Source: Flaccisagitta enflata
Lineage: Eukaryota > Chaetognatha > Sagittoidea > Aphragmophora
Reading direction: 5' to 3'
NCBI GenBank assembly: GCA_965153355.1
Contig: OZ231126.1
Span: 12,834,001-12,898,000 of the forward strand
DNA: 64,000 nt
Within the stretch, counting starts at the first letter, position 1. Each line of letters starts with the position of its first letter. Below the pieces are notes generated by a model, which worked only from the letters and a program-made list of their open reading frames with translations, was not told the DNA's origin and ran no database searches. Positions 25,081-36,324 of the stretch are shown here, piece by piece. Both the position numbers and the translations under genes were made by a program.

Positions 25081-25216
25081 GATGCAGTTCAGGAATAATG
25101 AAAAAACAAGTGCATAACCATGAATTATCAACTTATACCCAAAACAGTTACAATCTTAAAACATTTTAAACAGAGCTTGAAATGATAAGATTCTTCAACA
25201 AACGTAGAAGAGAATA

Positions 25217-25760
25217 CCGGGTGGACATAAAAAAGGTAGCTCTGTATCTAGATAAAAAAAAAAACTGTTTTTAATGACTTATTATATGAATATTTGAAAT
25301 AGTGAATCCCTGAATTTGTACATATGATTAAAATATATAAATTTAAATCATGTATGATAAACCAAAAGGATTTTTTCTGTCTATTATTGCCTATCTATAA
25401 CTTAAAGTGATAATTGATTATTATTAGTGTTTTGGGTGTGCAATAGGTTTTTTATTCAAGAAGTTTCGGTTTTTATACTTTCTTAAGAGCCACTTTTATT
25501 GAACTACCTTCATTCAAAAGTCGATTCTGTTAAAATCAATGATTTCTAGTCAAATTTAAGCAAAATTCTTTATGTGGTCCATAATTCAATTCAGTTTTTG
25601 TTAAATAAAATGGAAAATATTGATCCTCATGAAAAATGTTCATAATGGAACATGTAGGCGACAATCATATCTAGGTAGCTAAAAAAAATTTTATTACTTA
25701 AGAGAAATTTTAAAAGTATTATGAAAAAAATCAAAAGCTACTTTTTTAAAGACCACCCGT
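25217..25760. mobile_element. mariner-like MITE
   Basis: Left CCGGGTGGACATAAAAAAGG and right TTTTTTAAAGACCACCCGT form inverted ends, and AGGTAGCT / AGCTACTT continues the match. TA lies outside both ends (25215-25216, 25761-25762). AT-rich interior with no coding sequence. Confidence 0.65.
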
Positions 25761-26267
25761 TATGAAATTCTAAAATAAATCTTTCTTGACCGCATGTGGA
25801 CACACATCCATACATAATTGGTTAATTTCTGCCACTTATTTCTTCTCCAGACAGAATACTGTCCCCTGCTTATTACAGAAAAAAGTTGATCTTTTTGGCA
25901 AAGATAGTATTTCAGAACCCATTGCCCTCACAGAAAATGATTTCTTTCTGAACATTCTGAAAGCTAAACATTGTAATTGAAACAGAACTTGTTCAATTCC
26001 TTTCTTATTTTTCCGTTTGAAATAACTGAAAAAGTCAATTTTAGTTTGTCTGATAGTAAATCACCCCCTCCCCTTCAGTGTTTCCATTTGATATTACGCA
26101 TATCGTAGGAAGAATCGATCCGTGTTTATTTTACAGTCATTAATTTCTGACAGATTTTATTCTTTTGACTGATGTTCTCCGACAATTCGCCAACCTTTCT
26201 TCCATTTGTAATACTGCTTAATCTTCTTTTACCATTTCTTTCTCTTCATCTTTTTCTTCTTTTCCTT
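25761..26267. other. Unique AT-rich DNA
   Basis: A 64-codon frame (25786-25980) and an acceptor-like TTTCTTCTCCAG at about 25840 are present, but nothing recognisable. Confidence 0.4.
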
Positions 26268-26518
26268 TTCGGACAGCGGCTCTGGGGGGACTGATTACCT
26301 ATTATTTCATACAGGATAGTTTTTTTGTTTTTCTATTTCTCTGTCTCCCCTCCCCCTAAGCTAGCCAAGGCCTAAAGTCAGCCCCTCTAAAACTCAAATC
26401 AACCCTCTCGGGTCTCAAATCAGCCTTCTCAGGCCTCGAGTCAATCCTTTCAGACATCTAATAAGCCCATTCAGGCCTCAAATCAGCCTTTCCAGACCTC
26501 AAAACAGCCCCTTTCTTT
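26268..26518 (+). mobile_element. Degenerate minisatellite-TIR element fragment
   Basis: GGACAGCGGCTCTGGGGGGA followed by GATTACCTATTATTTCATAC matches a decayed left end of the family at 53143 (GGGCAGCGGCTCCAGAGGGG, GATGACCTATGCTTTCAC). The 20 bp minisatellite follows (CAGGCCTCAAATCAGCCTTT, 26355-26518). No right end was found. Confidence 0.6.
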
Positions 26519-26580
26519 TTCTTTGAATATTCTTTATCTTTTAATTGACCTTACTCTCCTCATTTCACTTCTTTCTTCTC

Positions 26581-26735
26581 TTCATCATCAAAATTAACAT
26601 CATCATCACCATCGTTTTCTTCTAAATATTTTACTTCTTCCTTATCATCATCATCATCATCATCATGATAATCATCACCATCACTATCATCATTATCATC
26701 ATCATCGCCATCATCTTCTCCTCCTTATCCTCCAT
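26581..26735 (+). repeat. (ATC)n-rich tract
   Basis: ATC units with CACCATC and TGATAATC variants. Confidence 0.9.
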
Positions 26736-27121
26736 AAGCGGCTCCGTCAGCATATAATACATTTGGGGATGTGCACCCGGAGACGACTGGATATAAAAGA
26801 TGATTAACTCAACTTTTATTTCATTGCCACAACGTAATTCAGTCCCAATGAACAATGGCTCAACACAGAAATCAGTTACTCAAATGACTTCTAGAAACTG
26901 AATTGTATAAAATACTCAAAAGGCACGTTCTCCTGAAAATAAAAATCCTTGTAAAAACAAACTTTTACACGTTCCCATAACTATCTTGATATCTATCCTG
27001 ATATCTATCCTTCCCCTCATGTATCCTGTTAGCCGATGCCTCTCTTTTTTTCTTTTTTTTTTTTGACTTTGTCATTTTTTAATCATCTATCGGGAATGAA
27101 TGTGGTTTGGTCACGTTCAGT

Positions 27122-27221
<100 letters not shown>

Positions 27222-27363
27222 AGGATAGAGACAGAGACAGAGACCAAAATAAAGAAAGAACGATAGAGGGATAGAACTGTAGAAAGATAGAAAATTCGAA
27301 AAGTAGGGCTGAAAGAGAGAATGAAAGAATGAAAGAATGAAAGAATGAAAGAAAGATATTGGA

Positions 27364-27845
27364 GTGTTTTGTTAGAAAGATATCGAGAAAAACAGGAAAG
27401 AAAAAACAGAAACAAGGTCGAAGATAGATAGAAAGACAGAAGAGAAAGATAGAAGAAAATAAAAGTCGTTCTGAGGGAGGAGCCAAAAATCAGAGTCTTA
27501 AGTAATGAAAAAAAAATGCCATGAAAAACGAAGAAGAAAATAAAACCCCAAAAAACAAAACTGATCTCTTTTTTTCTTTGTAAATGAAACACTTCAAATG
27601 TATGAGAAAAAAGGTAATAGAGGAGGACAAAATTGAGTCGTAAATAGTATTTTAGTACAAGCATAAATGATAGATGTATATTTGTATTGCTTTTTTTCTT
27701 TTGTGACAAAGGTAATCTATTTTATGACAGGTTTAAAGAGGAAATGAGACGAATTTATCTAATACGCAATTCTCAAAAAAGTCTCTGACATAAAAGCTCA
27801 TGCTGCTTTCGGTCTCTCAGTATCACACTGAGCCATAAAAGTGGG
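27364..27845. other. AT-rich DNA without visible gene
   Basis: A-rich unique sequence. Nothing supported. Confidence 0.4.
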
Positions 27846-27851
27846 AACGAG

Positions 27852-27985
27852 ACTGAGAAAGAGACAGAGACAGAGACAGTGACAGAGACAGAGACAGAGA
27901 CAGAGACAGTGACGGAGACAGAGACAGAGACAGAGACAGAGACAGAGACAGAGACAGAGACAGAGACAGAGACAGAGACAGAGTC
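27852..27985 (+). repeat. 6 bp tandem repeat (ACAGAG)n
   Basis: About 22 units, with ACAGTG variants at 27878, 27908 and nearby. Confidence 0.93.
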
Positions 27986-28205
27986 AGAAACAGAGCTACA
28001 TACAGACACAAAGACAGAGGCGGAGATAGCGAGACAGAAAGTCAGATAGTTAAAGAGACTGAAACACTGAGAGTGTGAGACCTGTTTGTAGGAAAAATCA
28101 CAATTGGTTAACAACATCAATTAATTTCAGGCTTGTCAGTGCCTACGGTTTTACTCTTATTATGCATGTAGAGGCGCAGCAGGGAAGCGAGTGTGTCTGT
28201 GTGTA

Positions 28206-28207
<2 letters not shown>

Positions 28208-28299
<92 letters not shown>

Positions 28300-28301
28300 A
28301 A

Positions 28302-28354
<53 letters not shown>

Positions 28355-28358
28355 ACGA

Positions 28359-28389
<31 letters not shown>

Positions 28390-28392
28390 GCT
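28208..28392 (+). repeat. (GA)n then (GAAA)n compound microsatellite
   Basis: About 43 GA units pass into about 22 GAAA units with one GAAC variant. Confidence 0.97.
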
Positions 28393-28694
28393 AGACCCGA
28401 TTTGGGCCATTTTGCTTGAATATGGGCCATACAGTTGGGATTTGGTCCCCAAAAGGGACAAAGCCCTGAAAATGGTTCGCAAAATCGAGTTATCATGTTT
28501 GTTGAAAATTGTCATGATGTAAAAAATCATTAAAAGACAGTAGTTGATTGTTCGGGTACTGCCGACGACATCCAACGATTTACGACTCATTGTTTTTCAG
28601 TCGCGGACACGCGACTCTATACTTTGCCGTATTGGTCCGTCCGTCCGTCCGTCCATCCGTCCGTCCGTCCATCCGCCCGTCCATTACATTTTTT

Positions 28695-29120
28695 GTCGCG
28701 TGCTACGCGACTCTACACCCCGCTAGGTCGGTCGGTCGGTCGGTCGGTCGGTCGGTCGGTCGGTCGGTCGGTCGGTCGGTCGGTCGGTCGGTCGGTCGGT
28801 CGGTCGGTCGGTCGGTCGGTCGGTCGGTCGGTCGGTCGGTCGGTCGGTCGGTCGGTCGGTCGGTCGGTCGGTCGGTCGGTCGGTCGGTCGGTCGGTCGGT
28901 CGGTCGGTCGGTCGGTCGGTCGGTCGGTCGGTCGGTCGGTCGGTCGGTCGGTCGGTCGGTCGGTCGGTCGGTCGGTCGGTCGGTCGGTCGGTCGGTCGCC
29001 CTCCTTACTTTTTTCGGCGTTTTTGAGCGTACGGCTCCTGCCCAGATGCCCTAGTGACCTTCTCCTGCACTGCTCCTGCCCACCCGCACGCGACTAAGGT
29101 AGCGGTGTATCCGGCCTTGT
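28695..29120 (-). mobile_element. Helentron-like element B with huge tetranucleotide core
   Basis: The hairpin GTCGCGTGCTACGCGAC (28695-28711) is followed by TCTACACCCCGCT, 277 bp of GGTC repeat, then the standard body (CCTACTTTTTTCGGCG-like, GCCCACCCGCACGCGACT) and CCGGCCTTGT. It is inserted inside element A within a T-run. Confidence 0.85.
28722..28998 (+). repeat. (GGTC)n array, about 69 units
   Basis: Perfect tetranucleotide for about 277 bp. It occupies the core position where other copies carry only 5-20 GGAC/CCGA units. The apparent open frame (VGRS repeated) is an artefact. Confidence 0.97.
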
Positions 29121-29190
29121 TTGATTGCGAGCGGTTTTCGCATTACTGCTCCTGCCGCGACTAGATTGCCGTCTATTCGACCTTGTTTTT

Positions 29191-29349
29191 AGTTGCGGAC
29201 ACGCAACTCTATAAGAGCCTTTGTCCGTCTGTCGGTCCGTCCGTCGGTCCGTCTGTCGGTCCGTGCACACGAGTTGAAAAGTGTGAAAACGCGCATTTCC
29301 GCCCCTGCCCACCCGTCCGCAACTGGTATGGCCGTGTGTCCGGCCTTGT
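29191..29349 (-). mobile_element. Helentron-like element C, 'GTTGCG' stem
   Basis: The hairpin AGTTGCG-GACA-CGCAACT (29191-29208) pairs perfectly with a changed stem. The matching internal box reads CCAGTTGCGGACGGGTGGGC on the minus strand (29301-29325 region). Ends GTGTCCGGCCTTGTT. It directly abuts element A. Confidence 0.85.
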
Positions 29350-29494
29350 TTATGCATTAACTGAGATAGTACATCAAAGCTCTCAGTAAAGGAGACATAT
29401 TTATGTACGGAGGCAGTCAAGGAGAAAAACTAGCAGTGGGATCCCTGTGATCTCACTGGGGAGTTTTCTGCCCTCGACATGGTTGTTAAGTTGT

Positions 29495-29495
29495 T

Positions 29496-29551
<56 letters not shown>

Positions 29552-29582
29552 AGCCGTCGTCGTCGTCATTTTCGTCGTCGTC
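29495..29582 (+). repeat. (GTC)n microsatellite
   Basis: About 28 GTC units with CAGCC and ATTTTC breaks. Confidence 0.95.
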
Positions 29583-29861
29583 TTCTACTTTGTCATCATG
29601 TACTCCCCCCCGAAGCAGCAAATCTTGATTCATAGCCGTCAAATTCATACATTCGTTAAAAAAGAAAGTATGACGTCAACGTTATGACGTCACGTTGACT
29701 GTGAGAAGGGAAACGATGACGAAACAAGGCCAAGTCTTGGCCAATATGTGCGCCTCACTGTTTTTGATGAATCCATCTACGGATTGATGAATGAATTGAT
29801 TAATGAATAAATGACTGAATGCAAATGAAAGTAAGAAGGCGGGTGAGGTTACAGATGTGAC

Positions 29862-29975
29862 AAAAGACGCGGTTTTTCGCGGTTTTAACGTTTACGTGAC
29901 GGACCAACGGACCACCAACCGACCGACCAACAGACAGACATAACCTCTTATAGATGTGCGAGGACGCAGAAAAAA
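29862..29975 (+). mobile_element. Helentron-like fragment
   Basis: GGAC/CCGA core and ATAGATGTGCGAGGACGCAGAAAA end, resembling the 10515 subtype. The stem is decayed and the 5' part is poorly preserved. Confidence 0.5.
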
Positions 29976-30181
29976 GATGACGTCTAAAGATGACGAAAAC
30001 ATTAATATCTGTTGGGGAAAGAAACTAACAACTACTAGGGAAAGATTTTCATTAATCAATCGTGTATAACAAGTGAAAGATATCGTAAATGAAAGATTCA
30101 ATAGCACAGAATAGTTGTTCCTCTAACTAGTTTCTCTGAGCGCTCTTAAACTTGAAAATCTTTATTGTAATCTAACTTCTA

Positions 30182-30412
30182 ACAGGTGACCCGGCGCTAC
30201 AATATCATCGCGGAGAAGTGGATAGGAGCGTACAACCCCTTCTCCCCCCCCCACAAAACACAGACACAAACGCAATCACAACTACTGCATCTAAATTGCG
30301 CGCTTTCACACTTTTTGGACTCATGGACGGAAAGTTGAATGGAAAGATGGTTAGATGGATGGACGTATGGATGGATGTACTAATAGATAGATGAATAGAC
30401 GGACCGATGGGA
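30182..30412 (+). mobile_element. Degenerate Helentron-like fragment
   Basis: AACAGGTGACCCGGCGCTAC, then ATCATCGCGGAGAAGTGG and a GGATGGAC core follow the order of the AACAAGTGACG subtype, with many substitutions. No 3' hairpin. Confidence 0.5.
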
Positions 30413-30579
30413 CCAAAATCACCTCCTTTTACTGCAAATTACACAAGAACAAAATGCTGACAAAAATAAAAAAGTTGGCAATTGTCCATTGAATCGCGCG
30501 ATCGAGATATTTCTCTTAATTCTGATTTGCTCCGCGGTATGACATGATAAGACATGTTCTTGTCCCTGCTTGTCGTTAC

Positions 30580-31507
30580 CAGGCCTGAGCTATATAGCAT
30601 TTTTGTCAACTATACAATACCAATACAATACTTTCAAGTATTGGGACAATACAATACAATACCAATACAATACAATATCCATTAAAATTGTATATAATAT
30701 ATTATCATAGTATACAATACAATATATATATGATTTTTATAGTTTTAATACTAGGTAATAAGTAGTAATTATATATAAAACTAATTATAGTTAGATGATA
30801 TACTAATAATTTGAAAAAAATATAATAATTTTAATCATCATTTGAATATTTGTTATATGAAAAATTTTCATATTTTTTTTTCATTTTGATAACAGTTATA
30901 TTTCATTTTTTTTAGTATTTTTTTCTTTTTTTTTACACTTATCTATTTGTTTCTTTTATTGTCAAGATTTGATTCTCTTTTTTTTATTTTTTTTTTATTT
31001 GTTTGTTTACATTTTTCCACATTTTTCCCTGTCTCTTTCTCTCTCTTTCCTGTAGATTCTTTATTTTCTTCCTCTTCCTCCTTTTTATCCTTCCAGCTTC
31101 TGACCACTGATTATTTCTTTCATAGATTTTTTTTCTTCCTCTTCTTCTTCTTTGTCTATATTCCAAACTTACCTAATCTGTCATAAGTTTTTCTTCCTCT
31201 TCCTCTTCCTCTTTTCATTCCTCACCCACTTTTACTTTTAGCAAATCCTCCTCTTTTCTTTTGATCTCTCACTTTCTCCACTTCTTTTATTCTCCCTCAG
31301 ACCTAGGAATGCTTTTCTTCTTCCTCCTCATCTCCTTCAGTCTTTCTCTCATATATTTCACTTTCCTCAGATCAGCTTTTTCGTAATATTTTATAGTATT
31401 GTATTGTATAGGAAAAATAACAAAATAAATTATATGTATTGGGAAAACCCAATACACAAGAATATTGTAAACCCAATACCAATACCCAATACAATCGCTC
31501 AGGCCTA
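30580..31507. mobile_element. hAT-like non-autonomous element, 928 bp
   Basis: The left end CAGGCCTGAGC and right end GCTCAGGCCTA are inverted repeats with one mismatch. Both are flanked by the perfect 8 bp duplication GTCGTTAC (30572-30579 and 31508-31515). Below the ends are clustered AATACAATACC / GTATTGTATTG subterminal repeats. The interior is AT- and pyrimidine-rich with no transposase. An 8 bp target duplication and subterminal repeats are typical of the hAT superfamily. Confidence 0.85.
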
Positions 31508-31969
31508 GTCGTTACATGTGCCGACAAAACCAGATATGATTCAACAAGCTCCTCACATTTCCATTTACATTTCCACACATGTCGCCACTTTTCCTTACAT
31601 GTTCCGACATATCCGGTAATAATTCAACATGTTCCTCGAAGTCTGTTCTTCTAATTACATGCGCCTACATCTCCTCACATGTCCCTGCCTGTGCCTGCAT
31701 TATTGTCACTTGTGTCAGGGAGCAAATGAATAGGTTTTTATGACGTCATTGCAAAGAAATCCCAGTGAGTATTCAGTTTTCTTAGATTTTGAAAACTTAT
31801 TTCCTGGCACATTTAAAGACAAATCCTAATAGGATGAATCATCTTGCAATGCACGGAGGGACATGTATGGTTAAATCGTCGCATTTTCGTCCGACGATTT
31901 AGTTTAAATTTGCCCTACCGAAGGACATTAAAACATGGCATAAACAAGTATGGCAATTCGTATGACAAG

Positions 31970-32155
31970 TGGAACAAAATTCCCCACTGTTCCCAAACTG
32001 TTATAAATGGAAGAGGGTCTAGTGAACCCTCGCTGACTTGTTGATACGCCTAGTTCTCCATAAAAATATCTAAAAAAACACTAGTTTTCAACCCAACCCA
32101 AAAGCAGACTGGGCATGTGATTGTTACCTTTTAACTAAAATCTAACAAATAACGT
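31970..32155 (+). repeat. Dispersed repeat, copy 1 of 2
   Basis: Matches 48890-49085: shared TAAATGG(A/G)AGAGGG, TGA(A/G)CCCTC, CTGACT(T/A)GTT, TAACCCAAAAGCA-type sequence and AACCAAAATTCAACAAAT-like end. Class unknown. Confidence 0.6.
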
Positions 32156-32735
<580 letters not shown>

Positions 32736-33135
32736 GACACACAGAAAGCCAGACAGGCATGCAAACATAAAGAAAGAGAGTAGATAAGAACAAAAATGTT
32801 TAGTGTAGTAAACAGTAAGTGACGAAACATGTGTAAAGAAGCGAGCCGCTGGGAGAGTCTTAAAAGGGGTATTACCCTGCACCTTTCAATGATTTTGAAA
32901 AAAGTTGATCTTTAGAATTTTTTTTTCTTGAGCTTAAGTGGAAAGGCATAAACGATTTCTAACAAAAGGAACCACAAGACATCTACTCCCTTCCTCAATA
33001 TTTCATCAGTTTTTAATGTTTAAGCATATAGTTTACTTATAATTCAGCATCAGAGACTGTTATGATGAAAAAATCTTATCAAGAAGAAGTGGCGGCATCT
33101 TAATTCCAGTATGCAACAGTATAATTTCTATTTTT

Positions 33136-33405
33136 AGTCGCGTGCTACGCGACTCTATACCCCGCTTTGTCCGTCCGTCCGTCGGTCGGTTGGTCGGTTT
33201 GTCGGTTGGTCGGTTGGTCGGTTGGTCGGTTGGTCGGTTGGTCGGTTGGTCGGTCGGTCGGTCGGTCGGTTGGTCGGTCCCCATTTTACTTTTTTTATGT
33301 TTTTGCGGTCTTTGGCCTCACTGCTCCTTGCCAAATGCTTTAGTAACTCAAATACTGCCCCTGCCCACCCGCACGCAACTGAGGTAGCCGTGTATCCGGC
33401 CTTGT
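33136..33405 (-). mobile_element. Helentron-like element D
   Basis: Perfect hairpin AGTCGCGT-GCT-ACGCGACT at 33136-33154, then CTATACCCCGCTTTGTCC, a GGTC/GGTT core (33180-33275), the body with TTTTTGCGGTCTTTGGCC, box complement CCCACCCGCACGCAACT, and end GTGTATCCGGCCTTGTTTT. Confidence 0.87.
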
Positions 33406-33446
33406 TTTGTTTCTACAGGAGGTGAAAATTTGTCTAATTGCATTTT

Positions 33447-33606
33447 TTGTGGACACGCAACTCTATAAGAGGCTTTGTCCGTCCGTTGGTCCGTTGGTCC
33501 GTTGGTCCGTCCGTCATGGTGATCGAGTTTGAAAGTGTGAAAACGCGCATTTCCGCTGCCATGCCCACCCGTCCGCAACTGGTATTGGCCGTGTATCCGG
33601 CCTTGT
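33447..33606 (-). mobile_element. Helentron-like element E
   Basis: Same subtype as the copy at 29191. The right stem arm CGCAACT is intact but the left arm is mutated to TTTTGTGG. Body GAGTTTGAAAGTGTGAAAAC and GCCCACCCGTCCGCAACTGG, end TGTATCCGGCCTTGTT. It follows element D by about 40 bp, as C follows A. Confidence 0.82.
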
Positions 33607-33720
33607 TTTCTTTATTTCAAAGCAGGTAGAATCTCAAGTCTGTAAAAGGAGTTAATTTAACGACTTACAAATGACATGTTTTTGTAAAGAACGATAAAAA
33701 AATTGTATCTCTATGTCATT

Positions 33721-33723
<3 letters not shown>

Positions 33724-33815
<92 letters not shown>
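33724..33815 (+). repeat. (TC)n microsatellite
   Basis: About 46 TC units. Confidence 0.97.
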
Positions 33816-33817
<2 letters not shown>

Positions 33818-34723
33818 GAGTCATCACCAGCATGGACCCAACAAGAGCCAAGTGGGAGGAGAAGGTGAGGGAGTAAGAGGAGAATGAGGAGGAGGAGGAG
33901 GAGAATGAAGAGCAAGAGAAGCAAAGGTGGGATTCGATGTTTCTTGGATGTTGTTGAAGAAGTTACGAGAGTCGATCTTGGGGAAAGTTGATCACGTGAT
34001 TTTCTCGGGTGAGTTCAGGGAAAGAAGGGAGCTTCACAGTCAACCACATCTTTTACGCAATTAGGGTTGCCAATGAGCTTCAAAGTAAACCACATCTTTG
34101 ATGCAATTACGGTTGCTAGAGACCCCAAAATTTCAGCATATCCAATGAATGTGATTGGAGGAATCTGATATCCCAAGCTTCATCAAATTCACATGTCCAG
34201 ATGATTTGACAGAGCCATGTCTACTGAAGTGAGTTTAGGGATGGATGGCAGCCCATCAGTTCATCGCATTCACATGAATCTAGGGAGGTAGAAGTAACTC
34301 CTATTTTCACCACCTCCAATTCGTTGGTTGCTAAGAGTGATGTTTCATCGTTGGGATGAGGTAGACTAGATATTCCATTCCTCACTAAATGATCACTGAG
34401 CTTTCCAAAAAAAGGTTGTGATACTCTCATATTGCTAGTATATTTAACTACCATTTAGTGAGAAATTTCCAATCTTTTTCTTGAGAGATTTTGATTTTTT
34501 TTCTCAAATATACTGTGAGAGCAATCAAAAAGATGTTGTCGGTGGTTCACTCCCTCGTAAACACCAAAACTTTTTTAAAGGTGTAAATGCCATTTGACTT
34601 TACTCAAGATTTATTTCTGAGAAAGGTCTTTACATTTAACAGATCATTGGAAGAAAACAAGAGTGGCAATGGCAGGAGGAGGTTGAGATGGGGGGGGGGG
34701 GGTGGGGAAGAGGAAGGAGAAGA
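33816..34723. other. Unique DNA without supported gene
   Basis: A short duplication is visible at 34032-34125 (CAAAGTAAACCACATCTTTGATG-like, twice, each with GCAATTA(G/C)GGTTG). Otherwise I see nothing assignable. Confidence 0.4.
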
Positions 34724-34940
34724 ACAAGGCCGGATACACGGCTACCCCAGTCGCGTGCGGGTGGGCAGGGGCTGTATTTGTGGTCTTTCAATCATTTGGG
34801 CAGGTGCAGTGAGGCCAAAGACCGCAAAAAAACAAAAAAAGTAAAGCGTGACGGACGAACCAACGGACGGACCAACGGACGGAGGGACAGACCGACGGAC
34901 CGACAAACCGGGTTGTAGAGTCGCGTAGCACGCGACTAAA
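34724..34940 (+). mobile_element. Helentron-like element, complete
   Basis: Close to the copy at 11557: ACAAGGCCGGATACACGGCT, CCCAGTCGCGTGCGGGTGGG, GCAGTGAGGCCAAAGACCGC, GGAC/CCAA core, ACCGGGTTGTAG, and perfect hairpin AGTCGCGT-AGC-ACGCGACT then AAAA. The right flank is an AAG run. Confidence 0.88.
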
Positions 34941-34966
34941 AAGAAGAAGAAGAAGAAAAATAGTCG

Positions 34967-36010
34967 CAAAAGCGTAAGATGGTCAGCGGTACCCGTTGCC
35001 CCTATGTGAGTGTATGTGGGTGTGAGGTGGTTAGAGGGGCAGCGGCCCCGAAGGGGCCGATGACCTATGCTGTTTTTATTTGAGCCTCAAGGCTGGAATT
35101 ATGGCCTCAAGGCTGGAATTGGGGCCTTGAGGCTTGGATTTGAGCCTTGAAGCTGGAATTATGACCTCGAGGCTGGAATTATGGCCTCGAGGCTCGGATT
35201 GGGGCTTTGAGGTTTGGATTTGAGCCTTGAGGCTGGGATGTGAGCCTCAAGGCTGGGATTTCAGCCTCGAGGCTGGGATTTCAGCCACAAGGCTGAGATT
35301 TGGGCCTCAAGGTTAGAATTTGAATCTCTGGGGTGGAACATGAGCCTCACAGCTACTACTCGACTCAATAAAAAAGCCGCACTTTTAAATAGCAAATTGT
35401 CATACTAAATTTCAAAAAAACTAATTAAAATTTTAGACCATTAGAAAGCTCTTGAAAAGATCTTTCATTCGGAGCCAATCTGGTATTGCTATCTTTTTTC
35501 GTTTAGAAATGGCATTAGTTTGAGTAAAAATGTTGCCTATTTTAGTTCCGCAATCCTTATGAAAAAAGTGCATTTTACAAAAATAGTGCTTATCTTTGCA
35601 GAGCTCTAGCTCCTAAACCGTTTGAGATACAGATCTGGGATTGGTCTAGAATGAAAGAAAATTCAAAAATCTTTCAAATGACTTTAACAAAAAAAATTTT
35701 GAATAATTTTTTTTTCTTAGACATCAACTCAAAACAGGGTGCGGCTTTTTTTTTGAGTCGAGTAGTAGAATTTGGGCCTCAGGGCTAGATTTTGTGCCTC
35801 TGGGGTAGAATTTGGGCCTCAAGGCTAGAATTTGGGCCTCAAGGTTAGAATTTGGATCTCTGGGGTGGAATATGGGCATCACGACCATAATTTGGGCCGC
35901 AAAGCTGGGGGGGGGTTACGGACGGAGGAGAAGGAGAAGAAGATGAAGGAGAAATTTCTGCATATGTGAAAGCATAGGTCATCGGCCCCTTTGGGGCCGC
36001 TGCCCAAAAA
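34967..36010 (+). mobile_element. TIR element carrying a 20 bp minisatellite
   Basis: Left module GGTCAGCGGTACCCGTTGCC, then GGGGCAGCGGCCCCGAAGGG and GCCGATGACCTATGCTG. The right end mirrors it: AGCATAGGTCATCGGCCCC then TTTGGGGCCGCTGCCC. The interior is a minisatellite with unit GCCTCAAGGCTGGAATTTGG (35085-35350 and 35768-35905), split by a MITE at 35356-35765. Confidence 0.82.
35356..35765. mobile_element. 410 bp palindromic-end MITE inside a minisatellite
   Basis: Ends CTACTCGACTCAA / TTGAGTCGAGTAG, extended by AAAAAAGCCGCAC / GTGCGGCTTTTTT, with TA on both sides (35354-35355, 35766-35767). Removing it restores the minisatellite unit GGCTA-GAATTTGGG. No coding sequence. The TA site suggests the Tc1/mariner superfamily. 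Confidence 0.82.
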
Positions 36011-36024
36011 GGATACGAAGAAGG

Positions 36025-36289
36025 AAAAGAAGAAGAAAGAGAAGAAGAAGAAGAAGAAGAAGAAGAAGAAGAAGAAGAAGAAGAAGAAGAAGAAGAAGAA
36101 GAAGAAGAAGAAGAAGAAGAAGAAGAAGAAGAAGAAGAAGAAGAAGAAGAAGAAGAAGAAGAAGAAGAAGAAGAAGAAGAAGAAAAAGAAGAAGAAGAAG
36201 AAGAAGAAGGAGAAGGAGAAGTAGAAGGAGAAGAGGAAGTAGAGGGAGGAGTAGAAGGAGAAGAGGAGGAGGGAGAAGAAGAGCAGGGA

Positions 36290-36324
<35 letters not shown>

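Larger units (their letters stand above)
28599..29187 (-). mobile_element. Helentron-like element A, split by element B
   Basis: On the minus strand the 3' hairpin AGTCGCG-GACA-CGCGACT is at 28599-28616 (palindromic, so it reads the same here). A GGAC core (28639-28682) follows. After the insertion at 28695-29120 the body resumes (TTGATTGCGAGCGG) and ends TCGACCTTGTT at about 29187. The junction restores an uninterrupted T-run next to GATTGCGAG, matching intact copies such as 6017. Confidence 0.8.

Noticed and set aside
28548-29097. VGRS-repeat protein of about 160 residues
   Set aside because: GGTC tetranucleotide translated. It lies inside a Helentron-like element.
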